The notes under the pieces were generated by a model, which was given only the letters and a program-made list of their open reading frames with translations, was not told where the DNA came from and did no database searches. Below, piece by piece: positions 41,035 through 50,337 of a stretch of 64,000 nucleotides of DNA. Position numbers and translations under genes: made by a program. Every line of letters starts with the position of its first letter. Positions within the stretch are counted from its first letter, which is position 1. This DNA comes from Pectobacterium polaris. Its GTDB lineage: Bacteria > Pseudomonadota > Gammaproteobacteria > Enterobacterales > Enterobacteriaceae. The stretch is taken from NCBI RefSeq assembly GCF_002307355.1, contig NZ_CP017481.1, positions 3,968,001-4,032,000 on the forward strand, given 5' to 3'.

Positions 41035-41574
41035 TTAGCCCTGTTGGCTCAGGATTAATTGACCATTCCGATCTACTGGAATTTGTGTACCAGGATCGCG
41101 ATCCATGCGGATTTTACCCTGCTGGTCGCCGATTTTATAGGTGACATCATAACCCAGAACTTTTTGTGATTTGTCGTACACCGTCTGACAGCGCTGTTGC
41201 TGCGTCGTGTACGTATCATTGTCCTGCATGCCGCTTTGTACACGGTTGCCCGCATAGCCGCCAGCCAGTGCACCCGCTACCGTTGCGACATCCTTACCGC
41301 GTCCGCCACCGAACTGATGCCCCAGAACACCACCCGCTACGGCACCCAGTACCGAGCCAGCAATCTGGTTTTCATCCTGTACCGGACGACGGTGAGTCAC
41401 ATTGACATTACGGCACTCTTGACGAGGCGTTTTGACCGTTTCTTTAATCGGTGTTGCTGTTAGCACCTGTGCAAACTGAGGTTTAGAGGAAAAAACTTCC
41501 ATACTCGCCACCGCTGCCACACCCAATGCCGCAGCCACACCAATACCTACACCCGCTAACATGGATTTGTTCAC
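41035..41574 (-). CDS. ycfJ: YcfJ, glycine-zipper surface-antigen-like protein
   Basis: Envelope protein of the Rick_17kDa/glycine-zipper 2TM group, 179 aa as in E. coli. An N-terminal hydrophobic segment (MLAGVGIGVAAALGVAAVAS) serves as signal or anchor. The zipper GSVLGAVAGGVLGHQFGGG and VAGALAGGYAGNRVQSG follows. The C-terminal part, ending GKIRMDRDPGTQIPVDRNG, is highly conserved. I use GTG at 41574 because GGGAGG lies six bases upstream and the length matches; the frame could extend to 41604. Exact function unknown; linked to ndh as in E. coli. Confidence 0.92.
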   Translation of the reverse strand: MNKSMLAGVGIGVAAALGVAAVASMEVFSSKPQFAQVLTATPIKETVKTPRQECRNVNVTHRRPVQDENQIAGSVLGAVAGGVLGHQFGGGRGKDVATVAGALAGGYAGNRVQSGMQDNDTYTTQQQRCQTVYDKSQKVLGYDVTYKIGDQQGKIRMDRDPGTQIPVDRNGQLILSQQG

Positions 41575-41970
41575 AGGATACCTCCCGAATCTATTCTCAC
41601 GCATTCCCCACCTGCAATCCTGCCGTAAATCTTGTTTTACGCCAGCTCGCGTTTAACGCGATGAATCCGATGGTTCCTTCTGAATATCAGCATTCAGAAT
41701 TTTCGACGTGCGTGCTACGCCATCTGTAAACAGTGGAAAGTCTGCACAATGTTTCACACTCTCGCAATAAGACTAATTAACCAAAAGTGTCAGATTCGTA
41801 ACATAAATCCGTCATTTGAGAATTATCTTAACTGGAATTGCTAATAGGACGATATTTTATACTGATATATCAGCGAGGTGACCAATAGCGCTACGACTTA
41901 GAAACAGGGTCTTATGAGTGGATTGGCGAAAAGGGAGGGTTATTGAGTAAAAATAAGATGGTCGCTTACA
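41575..41970. other. Intergenic region upstream of ycfJ
   Basis: About 400 bases without a convincing gene. It holds the ycfJ Shine-Dalgarno (41581-41586) and, at 41862-41873, a perfect 12-base palindrome CTGATATATCAG in AT-rich DNA that could be a regulator site. The ldtC, bhsA and comR genes found here in E. coli are missing. Confidence 0.5.
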
Positions 41971-42008
41971 AAAAGAATACGGGCATGAAATCGCGTTCAC
42001 GCCCGTAT
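41971..42008 (-). terminator. Terminator of ndh
   Basis: Stem ATACGGGC (41977-41984) and GCCCGTAT (42001-42008) with a 16-base loop. On the minus strand it is followed by TCTTTTTG, giving a good terminator for ndh. Confidence 0.85.
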
Positions 42009-42031
42009 CAGAAAGTATCAGTAGCGGTGGA

Positions 42032-43336
42032 TTAATGCAGCTTCAGACGCGGGCGAATCACCCGGTTGATCCCACCGACCAGCATCATCAGGCCTGTTTT
42101 AACATAGCCATGTAAAGCAACCTGGTGCATGCGATACAGGGAGATATACACGAAACGCGCAATCCGCCCTTCTACCATCACGGAGCCCCGCATCAGGTTC
42201 CCCATCAGGCTGCCAACCGTACTGAATTTAGACAGTGAAACCAGTGAACCGTGATCTTTATAGACGTAAGGTTTCAGCGTTTGTCCGTTCAGCAACGCGA
42301 TGATATTGCTGTGGCAGCGTGATGCCATCTGGTGAGCGGCCTGCGCACGTGGTGGCACAAAACCGCCGCCTTCCTGCGGGCAGGAGGCACAGTCGCCAAT
42401 GGCGAAAATGTTGGGATCGCGCGTCGTCTGCAACGTCGGCTCAACCACCAGTTGGTTAATCCGGTTCGTTTCCAGACCTGCAATCTCTTTCATCGCATCC
42501 GGTGCCTTGATGCCTGCCGCCCAAACCATCAGATCGGCTTCAATAAATTCACCGTCCTTGGTATTCAGACCGCCACTTTCTGCGCTGGTCACCATGGTTT
42601 TCGTCAGCACACGGACGCCAATGTTGTTCAACTCTTGATGTGCAGCCGCTGAAATGCGTGGCGGCAGCGCAGGCAGAATACGCTCACCCGCTTCCACCAG
42701 CGTCACGTTCAGCGTTTGATTATCCAGCCCGTCAAAACCGTAGCTGTGCAGCTGTTTCACCGCGTTATGTAACTCAGCAGACAGTTCGACCCCTGTCGCA
42801 CCGCCGCCCACAATTGCGATATTCACACGCTCTTTTTCGTCCTGATTTGCTGTGAATTTCAGGAACAAATTCAGCATTTCATTATGGAAACGGCGGGCTT
42901 GTTTCGGATTATCCAGGAAAATACAGTGATCTTTCACGCCCGGTGTGCCGAAATCATTGGAGGCACTGCCTAATGCCACCACCAAAATGTCATACGGGAT
43001 ACGGCGCGCCGCAACCAGTACGTCGCCTTGTTCATCACACACTTCGGCCAGTTGAATCTGCTGCTGTTTACGATCGATATCCGTCAGCATGCCCAGTTGA
43101 AACTGGAAATTGTGATTGCGAGCGTGCGCCAGATAGCTCAGCGCATCCATATCGTCGTCCAGCGAGCCGGTCGCTACTTCGTGCAGCAGTGGTTTCCACA
43201 GGTGGCTATGGTTACGATCCACCAGCGTAATCTCCGCTTTTTTCTTGCGTCCTAACTTGTGGCCCAAACTCGTTGCGAGTTCAAGTCCGCCAGCTCCCCC
43301 GCCGACAATGACAATTTTTTTGGTTGGTGATGTCAA
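42032..43336 (-). CDS. ndh: Ndh, NADH dehydrogenase II
   Basis: Single-subunit, non-proton-pumping NADH:quinone oxidoreductase on the cytosolic face of the inner membrane. It is 434 aa as in E. coli. FAD-binding dinucleotide fold [19 protein letters not shown] at the N-terminus, NAD-binding [18 protein letters not shown] near 175, and [11 protein letters not shown] near 310, including a Cys pair suggested for Cu binding in E. coli. The C-terminal amphipathic region ([22 protein letters not shown]) attaches it to the membrane. The start is TTG at 43336 with AGGGGG upstream, as in E. coli. A perfect FNR site lies 136 bases upstream. Confidence 0.97.
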   Translation of the reverse strand: MTSPTKKIVIVGGGAGGLELATSLGHKLGRKKKAEITLVDRNHSHLWKPLLHEVATGSLDDDMDALSYLAHARNHNFQFQLGMLTDIDRKQQQIQLAEVCDEQGDVLVAARRIPYDILVVALGSASNDFGTPGVKDHCIFLDNPKQARRFHNEMLNLFLKFTANQDEKERVNIAIVGGGATGVELSAELHNAVKQLHSYGFDGLDNQTLNVTLVEAGERILPALPPRISAAAHQELNNIGVRVLTKTMVTSAESGGLNTKDGEFIEADLMVWAAGIKAPDAMKEIAGLETNRINQLVVEPTLQTTRDPNIFAIGDCASCPQEGGGFVPPRAQAAHQMASRCHSNIIALLNGQTLKPYVYKDHGSLVSLSKFSTVGSLMGNLMRGSVMVEGRIARFVYISLYRMHQVALHGYVKTGLMMLVGGINRVIRPRLKLH

Positions 43337-43703
43337 AATGACCCCCTAAAATGTGAACCAATCGTTAATAAAGAGTAAAAAATAATATCCTTATATAACA
43401 TAGGGTTCGCGTAAGTTAAGCCTGATATCTGCTGCAAGAATAGCACGCTAGGTTATTTGGTCATACCAAAATTGATATATATCAATTTATTTTGCTGCGC
43501 AGGTTTTTAGCTCGAAAATTCCATCTTTATTTCAGTGAATTAGCGAAAATCGGTGGGAAGAGAAAATGCTGAATCGTGCGCAAATGCGCCGCTGGATGAA
43601 CTAAGAAAAGTAAATAAATTGCGTCATGCCTCCTGATCCCCTATCAAACAAGAGTATCAGAAGGAACGACAGCATCCATTAACAGGTCATCGCTAACGCA
43701 GGG
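43337..43703. other. Promoter region of ndh and tail of ycfP
   Basis: A 367-base AT-rich gap. The FNR palindrome at 43472-43485 is the only clear element; the nearer part (43337-43440) should hold the ndh promoter. Nothing else recognised between 43490 and 43703. Confidence 0.6.
43472..43485. promoter_or_regulatory. Perfect FNR site upstream of ndh
   Basis: TTGATATATATCAA is an exact match to the FNR consensus TTGAT-N4-ATCAA. FNR represses ndh in anaerobic E. coli from two upstream sites; here one perfect site is seen 136 bases before the TTG start. Confidence 0.88.
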
Positions 43704-44246
43704 TTAACCGAGCGTTTTGAAGGCTTTTATCCGCTGCAAATGGGGAGAGATGCTTTTGAATTTATGCGTCTGAATATCGTCCCAGACGATCTCGTAATAC
43801 GTTCCCAGCGTCTGCGCACTACGCTGGCTGTCGAGCATTTCATCCTGACGAGAAAGCATCACCATGCAGCGATCGCGGTTCTTTTCGCGAAAGTTCGCCA
43901 CGCACTTCGTGGCGATATCCAGATACTCTTCCGGTCGATCAATTTTCCCGTTCATGTTTTCCTGCGGGAAAAGGTTAGGATTAACGATGACTTGTCGTAT
44001 ATCACACAGGAAACCGACGCGTTCGGCCCAGAAGCCCCCCAATCCTACGCCACAGATCAGCGGACGATCGTCATCAGACTGCTGAATCGTCTTATCCACC
44101 TGCTTTAGCAGATGTTGCATATCATGACGCGGATGCAGCGTGCTGTAGCTAATCAGCCGTACATCTTCATCAATAAACTGAAGCTGTAGGACCTTTTCAT
44201 GGTTGCCGGGGCTGGTCGAGTCAAAACCGTGTAAATAGATAATCAT
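43704..44246 (-). CDS. ycfP: YcfP, UPF0227 alpha/beta-hydrolase-fold protein
   Basis: A 180-aa protein of the UPF0227 esterase-like family, same length as E. coli. [18 protein letters not shown] carries the oxyanion-type HGF motif, and [14 protein letters not shown] replaces the usual nucleophile elbow (G-x-S-x-G) with GLGG, so classical Ser-hydrolase catalysis is doubtful. A late [16 protein letters not shown] carries the acid-residue region. It lies 28 bases downstream of nagZ on the same strand, as in E. coli, suggesting co-transcription. Confidence 0.93.
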   Translation of the reverse strand: MIIYLHGFDSTSPGNHEKVLQLQFIDEDVRLISYSTLHPRHDMQHLLKQVDKTIQQSDDDRPLICGVGLGGFWAERVGFLCDIRQVIVNPNLFPQENMNGKIDRPEEYLDIATKCVANFREKNRDRCMVMLSRQDEMLDSQRSAQTLGTYYEIVWDDIQTHKFKSISPHLQRIKAFKTLG

Positions 44247-44274
44247 CTTTCATCCTCACCGCAGACTAAGTTGC

Positions 44275-45303
44275 CTATTTCTCGCCATTTTTATGCGCCT
44301 GCCAGCGCTCGCTGAGCAATGTGAGCGCCTGATTCGCCTGCTTCCAGCGCGGCGAATCCAGCAGTTCCCGACGAGAAAACGAACCCTGATGATATAAGCG
44401 CGTCAGTTGCTCCGCTTTGACCGGGGACAGGTTATCCAACACGCTGACCGCCCCTTCACGATGATTACAAACCAGAATCATGTCACATCCTGCCTGCAAC
44501 GCCGCCTGCGCCCGCTCGGGATAACTGCCCATCACAGCAGCGCCTTCCATCGAGAGATCGTCGGAGAAAATGATGCCATCAAAACCCAGTTCTTCACGCA
44601 GCACCGTTTTGAGCCAATAGGGCGAACCACTGGCGGGGTGCGGATCGGCCTCCGTATAAATCACGTGGGCAGGCATGATCGCATCCAACTGCTGGCGCTG
44701 GATCAGTTCTTTAAAAATCGACATGTCGTGGGCGCGAATTTCTGCAAGCGGACGCGGATCGCGCGGAGTTTCTTTATGTGAATCGGCGCTGACCGCACCG
44801 TGGCCGGGGAAGTGCTTACCCGTGACCTTCATGCCCGCGCTGTGCATGCCGCGAATAAAACTCTGCGCGACGGCCAGCGCCGTCTCTGGATTGGCATGGA
44901 ATGAACGCTCGCCAATCGCCGCGCTCTGGTGGCCGATATCCAACACTGGCGCAAAGCTAATATCGATATCCATGGCGATCATTTCTGCCGCCATCAGCCA
45001 GCCGCCCTCTTCCGCCAAACGCAGGGCTTCTGACTCGCTGTTTAATGCCGCAAACGCCTGCGCTGCAGGCAGACGAGTAAACCCGTCACGAAAACGCTGA
45101 ACGCGCCCGCCTTCCTGATCCACAGACACCACAAGACGTTCGCGCGAGGCCGCGCGGATTTGACGCACTAATTCCCGTAACTGCGCTGCATCATGAAAAT
45201 TACGGGTAAACAGAATCACGCCGCCAACCAGCGGATGTTCCAGCACTTCACGATCTTCTGCATCCAGCTCATAGCTGGCAACGTCTAACATTACCGGACC
45301 CAC
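44275..45303 (-). CDS. nagZ: NagZ, beta-N-acetylglucosaminidase
   Basis: Cytosolic glycoside hydrolase family 3 enzyme that removes GlcNAc from anhydro-muropeptides during cell-wall recycling; its product is an AmpR-activating signal in species with inducible AmpC. It is 342 aa (E. coli 341). GH3 motifs: [31 protein letters not shown] (catalytic His/Asp loop) and [16 protein letters not shown] (nucleophile Asp). Begins with GTG at 45303. The released GlcNAc is phosphorylated by NagK, encoded about 16 kb away. Confidence 0.97.
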   Translation of the reverse strand: MGPVMLDVASYELDAEDREVLEHPLVGGVILFTRNFHDAAQLRELVRQIRAASRERLVVSVDQEGGRVQRFRDGFTRLPAAQAFAALNSESEALRLAEEGGWLMAAEMIAMDIDISFAPVLDIGHQSAAIGERSFHANPETALAVAQSFIRGMHSAGMKVTGKHFPGHGAVSADSHKETPRDPRPLAEIRAHDMSIFKELIQRQQLDAIMPAHVIYTEADPHPASGSPYWLKTVLREELGFDGIIFSDDLSMEGAAVMGSYPERAQAALQAGCDMILVCNHREGAVSVLDNLSPVKAEQLTRLYHQGSFSRRELLDSPRWKQANQALTLLSERWQAHKNGEK

Positions 45304-45393
45304 AAAAACCTCATTCTTTAGAGTGTATTGCTTAATGAAATGATCTTTACTACAAACGCCACACCGTCAGCCTAGCGGTAGGTGATGACTTGG

Positions 45394-46275
45394 CTATAAA
45401 TGATATTGTTGTAACCGATGATATAGCGCGGGAATTTCCGCTAGAAACTCGGGGTTCTTCGTTTGCTGCCAGCGAACCTCAAACCACATCAATACCAGAT
45501 AATCGACCCAGGGGAACCACTGCATCATCTGTTGCTGGAGGCGGCTCACGGAAAGCCCTCGCCGATGTCGCTGGTAGCTCTGTAGAAAATGCGTTTGCGC
45601 CAGGCTTTCCATCTGACTGGCTCGCACAATGAACGCCAGCTCAAAGGCAATATCACCATCTGAGGCATATTCCCAGTCAATCAGCATCGTTCCTTGTGGA
45701 GTAATCAGCAGGTTTTCAGCATGCACATCGAGATGGAGAGGCACCAGCGCCAAAGGCGTGGGTAGCGCCGCGCCCTGAAAATAATGGTGAGCACGCAACA
45801 ACGCGGGCGAACGGCGGTGCGGATCCATCAACTGCCAGTGCTGCGCGAATAGCACTTTGAGATCGAGAGGATGGCCGCTACGCGGCTGGCGATGGAGCTG
45901 AGACAATATTCGTGCCACTTCACCATTAGCCAGCATCATCAGAAACTCATCCGATGTGGCAATGCGCCCTGGCACCCACTCGACAATCAGCCAGTCATCA
46001 CGCCACAGCAGCGGCCGTGGCGCGAGACCTATCGCCGACATCTGCCGCAGTAAGGCGAACTCGCGCTGGCGATCGACGCCCATTTTCCGCTCGGTTGGCG
46101 ATTGCCGACGCGCAAGCCATTCGATGTCCGGCCCACGGATACGCCAGCTTTTACTACTCAGCCCGCCAACCAGCTCAAAGCGAATATCCGCCATCTCCAC
46201 GGTCGGGAAATGCTTCTGGATTGTCGCAGTCAGCTGCTGCTGGATGCCTGCTGGCTTAATGCTGAACGGCGCCAT
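45394..46275 (-). CDS. thiK: ThiK, thiamine kinase
   Basis: Phosphorylates thiamine to thiamine phosphate in the salvage route. It is 293 aa from MAPFSIKPAG (46275); E. coli ThiK is 274. Aminoglycoside-phosphotransferase fold: GGLSSKSWRIRGPDIEWLARRQ at the nucleotide end, Brenner motif LVPLHLDVHAENLL with catalytic Asp and Asn, and LIDWEYASDGDIAFELA for the Mg-binding Asp. The start lies inside the lpoB end (20-base overlap); an in-frame ATG at 46296 would increase that overlap. Confidence 0.9.
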   Translation of the reverse strand: MAPFSIKPAGIQQQLTATIQKHFPTVEMADIRFELVGGLSSKSWRIRGPDIEWLARRQSPTERKMGVDRQREFALLRQMSAIGLAPRPLLWRDDWLIVEWVPGRIATSDEFLMMLANGEVARILSQLHRQPRSGHPLDLKVLFAQHWQLMDPHRRSPALLRAHHYFQGAALPTPLALVPLHLDVHAENLLITPQGTMLIDWEYASDGDIAFELAFIVRASQMESLAQTHFLQSYQRHRRGLSVSRLQQQMMQWFPWVDYLVLMWFEVRWQQTKNPEFLAEIPALYHRLQQYHL

Positions 46276-46837
46276 TGCCTGACCACACAATTTCACCGGT
46301 CTGCACCAGCATCAGTTGCATGTCGAGCTGTGGCGATTTCACATCGCCACTGACGTCGCTGTACAGCACATACTGCGCGCTGACATAACGCGCCAGACCA
46401 ATTGCCTTGCTGCGCGATCCTAAGCTGTCATCAACCGACAGACCCAGCGTTTGTTTCGCGGCAGCCAGTTGCTCGCGCGGCACCAGCGTAAACGCCTTGC
46501 CGGAAGATAATGCGCTGTACAATGCCCCTGTCGCTTTCGCTATCGGCAGTGAACCGTTGGTGTTGTTTTTCACGCTATCCACCAGCAGGATGCTGCCCGG
46601 CGTGACGCCATCGGCTTTCAGCATCTGCGCCACCAGCGGATTAATGCTGGCTTCCCAGTTCAACGTCTGGATTTTTGGCGGCTGCGGTACGGATTCACCC
46701 GGCGGCGGCGTTGGCGTAGTCGGCACTTGCGGCTCAACGGGCTCAATCGTCGCAGGCGGTTCGGTCGGTTCTGGCGGACGGCTGGGGCACCCTGTCAGTA
46801 CCAATACCGCCACCATCACCCCTAGATACTTTTTCAT
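46256..46837 (-). CDS. lpoB: LpoB, activator of PBP1B
   Basis: Outer-membrane lipoprotein that reaches through the periplasm to stimulate the peptidoglycan synthase PBP1B (MrcB). It is 193 aa (E. coli 213). Lipobox LVLTGC (Cys17), then a long Pro/Thr/Glu-rich linker (about 18-55) shorter than in E. coli, then the folded domain with ILLVDSVKNNTNGSLPIAKAT and SPQLDMQLMLVQTGEIVWSG. Order ycfL-lpoB-thiK-nagZ is the E. coli one. Confidence 0.95.
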   Translation of the reverse strand: MKKYLGVMVAVLVLTGCPSRPPEPTEPPATIEPVEPQVPTTPTPPPGESVPQPPKIQTLNWEASINPLVAQMLKADGVTPGSILLVDSVKNNTNGSLPIAKATGALYSALSSGKAFTLVPREQLAAAKQTLGLSVDDSLGSRSKAIGLARYVSAQYVLYSDVSGDVKSPQLDMQLMLVQTGEIVWSGNGAVQH

Positions 46838-46858
46838 ATATTCTCTCTCTGCACACCA

Positions 46859-47239
46859 TTACAAAAACAGATGAAGACGGACCTGACGCGCATTGGGACT
46901 GCTGCGCGTGGAAAAAACCGTCATTTCCGTCTGTGGCGGGATTTCAATGGACTGCACCTCTTCAAAAGGCAGCACATCCAGCCCGTTTTCGTCATACCAA
47001 TAGAAACGGTAATGCACGGTCACCGCCTGTGAGGCGTCGTTGCTGACAACGGAAGACGCACGCAGCCGGCCATTTTCTGAATCCAGCGACGGGTTCCCCG
47101 CGGTAATACCGGCCGACAGCACAGGTGCATCTAATACCAGCGTCTGCCGCTCATTGATGGTCAGCACCTTTGGCGCGCTACAGCCCACCAGCAGCCCAGC
47201 CACCAAACACGCGGACAGAAAAAGCATCGGGTTACGCAT
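46859..47239 (-). CDS. ycfL: YcfL lipoprotein
   Basis: A 126-aa lipoprotein (E. coli 125) with signal MRNPMLFLSACLVAGLLVGC, where GLLVGC is the lipobox. The mature part has a DUF1425-type beta-rich fold with VTVHYRFYWYDENGLDV and IEIPPQTEMTVFS. Function unknown; it lies between hinT and lpoB as in E. coli and is probably co-transcribed with lpoB, 21 bases downstream. Confidence 0.93.
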   Translation of the reverse strand: MRNPMLFLSACLVAGLLVGCSAPKVLTINERQTLVLDAPVLSAGITAGNPSLDSENGRLRASSVVSNDASQAVTVHYRFYWYDENGLDVLPFEEVQSIEIPPQTEMTVFSTRSSPNARQVRLHLFL

Positions 47240-47323
47240 GATGTTCTCGCATGATGGTTTTCTCGCACGACAGTCTACCCATGACTATCGAACCTGGTTC
47301 TATAAGATCTAGTCCTATAGGAT

Positions 47324-47674
47324 CTAGTTCGCCAGCAAAGGCCCTAATGCCTGACCACCCAGCAGATGCATGTGGATGTGATAAACCTCCTGCCCGCCGT
47401 GTCGGTTGCAGTTAATGATCAGGCGATAGCCGTCTTCTGCAATCCCTTCCTGCTGCGCAATTTTACCCGCAACCGTCACCATACGTCCCAGCGCCGCTTC
47501 ATGCTCGGGAGCCGTGTCGTTAACGGTAGGGATCAAAACATTCGGGATGATCAGAATATGGGTTGGCGTGCGGGGTGCGATGTCACGGAAGGCGGTGACC
47601 AGTTCATCCTGATACACGATATCGGCAGGAATTTCCCGGCGGATAATTTTACTAAAGATGGTTTCTTCAGCCAT
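47324..47674 (-). CDS. hinT: HinT, purine nucleoside phosphoramidase
   Basis: HIT-family enzyme hydrolysing AMP-amide bonds such as AMP-lysine or amino-acid adenylates. It is 116 aa (E. coli 119). The histidine triad is [10 protein letters not shown] near residue 100; THILIIPN and [11 protein letters not shown] are also conserved. AAGGAA lies ten bases before the ATG at 47674. Begins the hinT-ycfL-lpoB-thiK-nagZ-ycfP series on the minus strand. Confidence 0.96.
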   Translation of the reverse strand: MAEETIFSKIIRREIPADIVYQDELVTAFRDIAPRTPTHILIIPNVLIPTVNDTAPEHEAALGRMVTVAGKIAQQEGIAEDGYRLIINCNRHGGQEVYHIHMHLLGGQALGPLLAN

Positions 47675-47902
47675 GATTGATTTCCTTGTTAAAGCTGGCG
47701 TTGAACGACGTCATGTAGGCAGTATGAGTGACATATTCCATTTCTTTCAACCTTCTTCGTCTATTTCTGGTGCGGGTGGTCAAAATACGGCTTCCAGTAA
47801 AAACCAGAAATACGCCAACCTTCTCCCGAAAACAGGGACGCTATTGCCGCTGCGGTAAGGCTTTCGTACCGTCCATCGAAAATTCGTGTGCGCGCCTTCT
47901 CA

Positions 47903-49357
47903 TCAACCGAATGACCGCTGCGTTCTTACCAGCATCAGCAACAGGATGCAGACCAGCAGAGCCGCGACCAGGTTGTAGAGCATTCCCGCCACAAAGGCTG
48001 AAACGTATTGGCCCGCTTGCGCAACCGCGTCATCACCTGTCGCCAGCGCAGTACCAAACAGGATACCCACCACGGCCACACCCAGCGCCGCCCCAACCTG
48101 CTGAACCGTCGAGATCACTCCCGATGCCATCCCCGCCTGAACCTCATCCACAAAGCCCAGCACCAGATTTAACAGCGGCGTCATGATGAAGCCTTGACCC
48201 GCACCGACCACCACCAACACAGGGATCAGCTGTACAGCCACCAAATCGGCTCCCGCTATCTGCACCTGCATAATCAACAGGCCGATCGAGACAGCGTAAA
48301 CCAGCGCTCCCGCAACGATAGCAGCCGTGCCCCAGCGGGCAACCAGACGCGGCGCAGCCAGCGATGCCAGAACAAAGCCCACGCTACACGGCGCAAAAAT
48401 GCTGCCCGCGAGAAACGGATCAAGCCCTAACCCTGTTTGCACCAGCAAAGCAAAACACAGGAAAAATGAGCTGGATGTGGAATACACCAGCAGCACCAGC
48501 AACACACCCAGCAGGAAACGGCGCTGTGCGAGCAGACGCATATCCACCAGCGGAAGATGCCCCGCCCGCTGTCGGCGTTCCTGCTGGCGGTAAAAAAACG
48601 CTAACAAGAGAGTCGCGGCGAACAGCATCCACAGGCTCCATGCTGGCCAACCTTGCCCCGGCCCTTCAATCATCGGCACCAGCAGCAGCATCAGCCCAAC
48701 GCTGACCAACGCTACGCCCGTCCAATCAAGCGAAGGACGCTGCGGCGTTCGGGACTCAGGAATAAATCGTGCAGCCGCGATAGCCAGCAGACCGATGGGT
48801 ACATTGATAAGAAATATACTCCGCCAGCCCAGCCCGAACAGATTGGCATGCACCAGCCATCCCCCCAGTATCTGACCCGCGATAGCAGCGAGCCCCAGCG
48901 TCATGCCCAACAGACCGAAGGCAAGGCGGCTATCGTCACCGTCGAAATTGACGCGGATAGAGGCATAAACCTGTGGAAACAGTAAAGCGGCCGCAAGTCC
49001 CTGTAAGATGCGAGCACCAATCAGGAACCCCGCACTGGGCGCTAAACCACACAGCGCAGAGGCGAGCGTAAATCCGGCCATGCCCACCACAAACAGGCGG
49101 CGTCGACCAAATACATCCCCCAGCCGCCCGCCTGTAATCAGCAGTACGCCGAAAGCCAGTTCATAACCCGCCACGATAAAACCGATCTGTGCGAAGCTGG
49201 CACCCAGATCCGCCTGCATGCTGGGAATCGCGACATTGACCACGAACAGGTCGAAGATCGTGACAAAGCCGGCCATCAGCAGCACAGAGAGGCCAAGCCA
49301 CGGCGGACTGTTGACGGCTGGCGTAGGCAATGCCGACGCGCGATAATTTGAGTTCAT
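47903..49357 (-). CDS. DHA2-type MFS drug exporter
   Basis: A 484-aa protein with about 14 spans, the EmrB/QacA layout. Motifs: FDLFVVNVAIPSMQADLG in span 1, GRLGDVFGRRRLFV in loop 2-3 (motif A), RILQGLAAALLFPQ and GWRSIFLINVPIGLL (motif C region). I use the ATG at 49357 (MNSNYRASALPTP) with AAGGA seven bases upstream; a longer frame to 49432 is not needed. Divergent from an XRE-type regulator. The substrate is not predictable. It occupies the place of fhuE in the E. coli hinT-fhuE-ptsG order. Confidence 0.88.
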   Translation of the reverse strand: MNSNYRASALPTPAVNSPPWLGLSVLLMAGFVTIFDLFVVNVAIPSMQADLGASFAQIGFIVAGYELAFGVLLITGGRLGDVFGRRRLFVVGMAGFTLASALCGLAPSAGFLIGARILQGLAAALLFPQVYASIRVNFDGDDSRLAFGLLGMTLGLAAIAGQILGGWLVHANLFGLGWRSIFLINVPIGLLAIAAARFIPESRTPQRPSLDWTGVALVSVGLMLLLVPMIEGPGQGWPAWSLWMLFAATLLLAFFYRQQERRQRAGHLPLVDMRLLAQRRFLLGVLLVLLVYSTSSSFFLCFALLVQTGLGLDPFLAGSIFAPCSVGFVLASLAAPRLVARWGTAAIVAGALVYAVSIGLLIMQVQIAGADLVAVQLIPVLVVVGAGQGFIMTPLLNLVLGFVDEVQAGMASGVISTVQQVGAALGVAVVGILFGTALATGDDAVAQAGQYVSAFVAGMLYNLVAALLVCILLLMLVRTQRSFG

Positions 49358-49369
49358 CTGTATATCCTT

Positions 49370-49393
49370 GCATATCGAGAAGTTGCGTATCGA
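49370..49393. promoter_or_regulatory. Direct repeat GCRTATCGA in the exporter promoter
   Basis: GCATATCGA (49370-49378) and GCGTATCGA (49385-49393) are direct repeats 15 bases apart in the 122-base divergent region, close to the exporter start. They could be the operator of the adjacent XRE-family regulator. Low confidence; only two copies. Confidence 0.35.
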
Positions 49394-49479
49394 AAATGAT
49401 GACGCCGCCATTCTCAAATCCTTTTTAAACAATTACAATTTAACCACTTATGCTATTACTAAAAGCAATGCGGTAAACG

Positions 49480-50277
49480 ATGCGAACATTGGAAAGAACT
49501 CGCCATGATCTGGCTGCATTTTTGCGCGCGCGCCGTGAACGGGTGTCACCCGCCGACGTAGGCTTGCCTAGCGGAGGAAGACGGCGCACGCCGGGGTTGA
49601 GACGCGAAGAAGTGGCGGCATTGGCTGGTGTTGGCCTGACGTGGTACACCTGGCTCGAACAGGGACGCGATATCGGCGTGTCGGCGGCATTTCTGGACAG
49701 TCTGGCACGGGTACTAAAACTCGATGCCGCCGAACGTCGCCATCTGTTCCTATTGGCGCATGAGCGACCGCCTGCCGAGCCGGGTAAGACGTGGTGCGTC
49801 GTGCCGCCGCTGGTACGGCGTCTGATGCACGATCTGGCTCCGCATCCGGCCTATATCCTCAACCTGCGCTGGGATGTGCTGGCCTTCAATGAACCGGCGA
49901 ATCAGCTTTTCAACTTTGACGCCCATCCTTCCGAAAGGCGTAATCTGCTCTGGCTCTTATTCACCGATCCGTTGCTGCATGAGCGATTCATCGGCTGGGA
50001 GCAACAGGCTCCACAGATGCTGTCGAGTTTTCGCCGCGATTTCGCACGTGCGACGCAGGAAGCAGACATTCATGAACTGGTGGACGAACTGGAGCAGGTA
50101 TCGCCAGATTTCAAAATGTGGTGGCGGCAGCATGAGGTACACGCCACATGTAGCGGCGTGCGGCAACTGATGATCGACGGCAAGGCTGAAGCTTTCGAAC
50201 ATACCTCGCTGACCATCGATGAAGATCGCCATCTGCGTCTGGTGGTTTACGCGCGGCAGTCTCAGGAAGAGGAATAA
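49480..50277 (+). CDS. XRE-family regulator with MmyB-like ligand domain
   Basis: A 265-aa transcription factor. The N-terminal HTH_31 (about 5-80) contains RRRTPGLRREEVAALAGVGLTWYTWLEQGRDI, the hallmark of this group. The C-terminal MmyB-like domain (about 100-260) has PAYILNLRWDVLAFNEPANQLF and WRQHEVHATCSGVRQL, thought to bind a small hydrophobic ligand. Divergent from the DHA2 exporter, so it probably controls that gene. A terminator follows the stop. Absent from this place in E. coli. Confidence 0.9.
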   Translation: MRTLERTRHDLAAFLRARRERVSPADVGLPSGGRRRTPGLRREEVAALAGVGLTWYTWLEQGRDIGVSAAFLDSLARVLKLDAAERRHLFLLAHERPPAEPGKTWCVVPPLVRRLMHDLAPHPAYILNLRWDVLAFNEPANQLFNFDAHPSERRNLLWLLFTDPLLHERFIGWEQQAPQMLSSFRRDFARATQEADIHELVDELEQVSPDFKMWWRQHEVHATCSGVRQLMIDGKAEAFEHTSLTIDEDRHLRLVVYARQSQEEE

Positions 50278-50292
50278 GGCGGTTCTGACCAT

Positions 50293-50319
50293 AAAAAAAG
50301 GGGCTTTCGCCCCTTTTTA
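50293..50319. terminator. Bidirectional terminator between XRE gene and ptsG
   Basis: AAAAAAAGGGGC, loop TTTC, GCCCCTTTTT: a compact GC stem with A and T tails, working for both the + strand regulator and the - strand ptsG. Confidence 0.92.
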
Positions 50320-50337
50320 TCACTCCCCAACACGACA

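Noticed and set aside
47280..47330. Repeated GATCTAGT units after the hinT stop
   Set aside because: Only two short imperfect copies with no structure or position that suggests function.
47728..48186. 152-aa frame on the plus strand downstream of hinT
   Set aside because: Over half of it is antisense to the MFS exporter gene, and the translated product is Pro/Arg-rich without motifs. Only the non-coding part is mentioned as a possible remnant.
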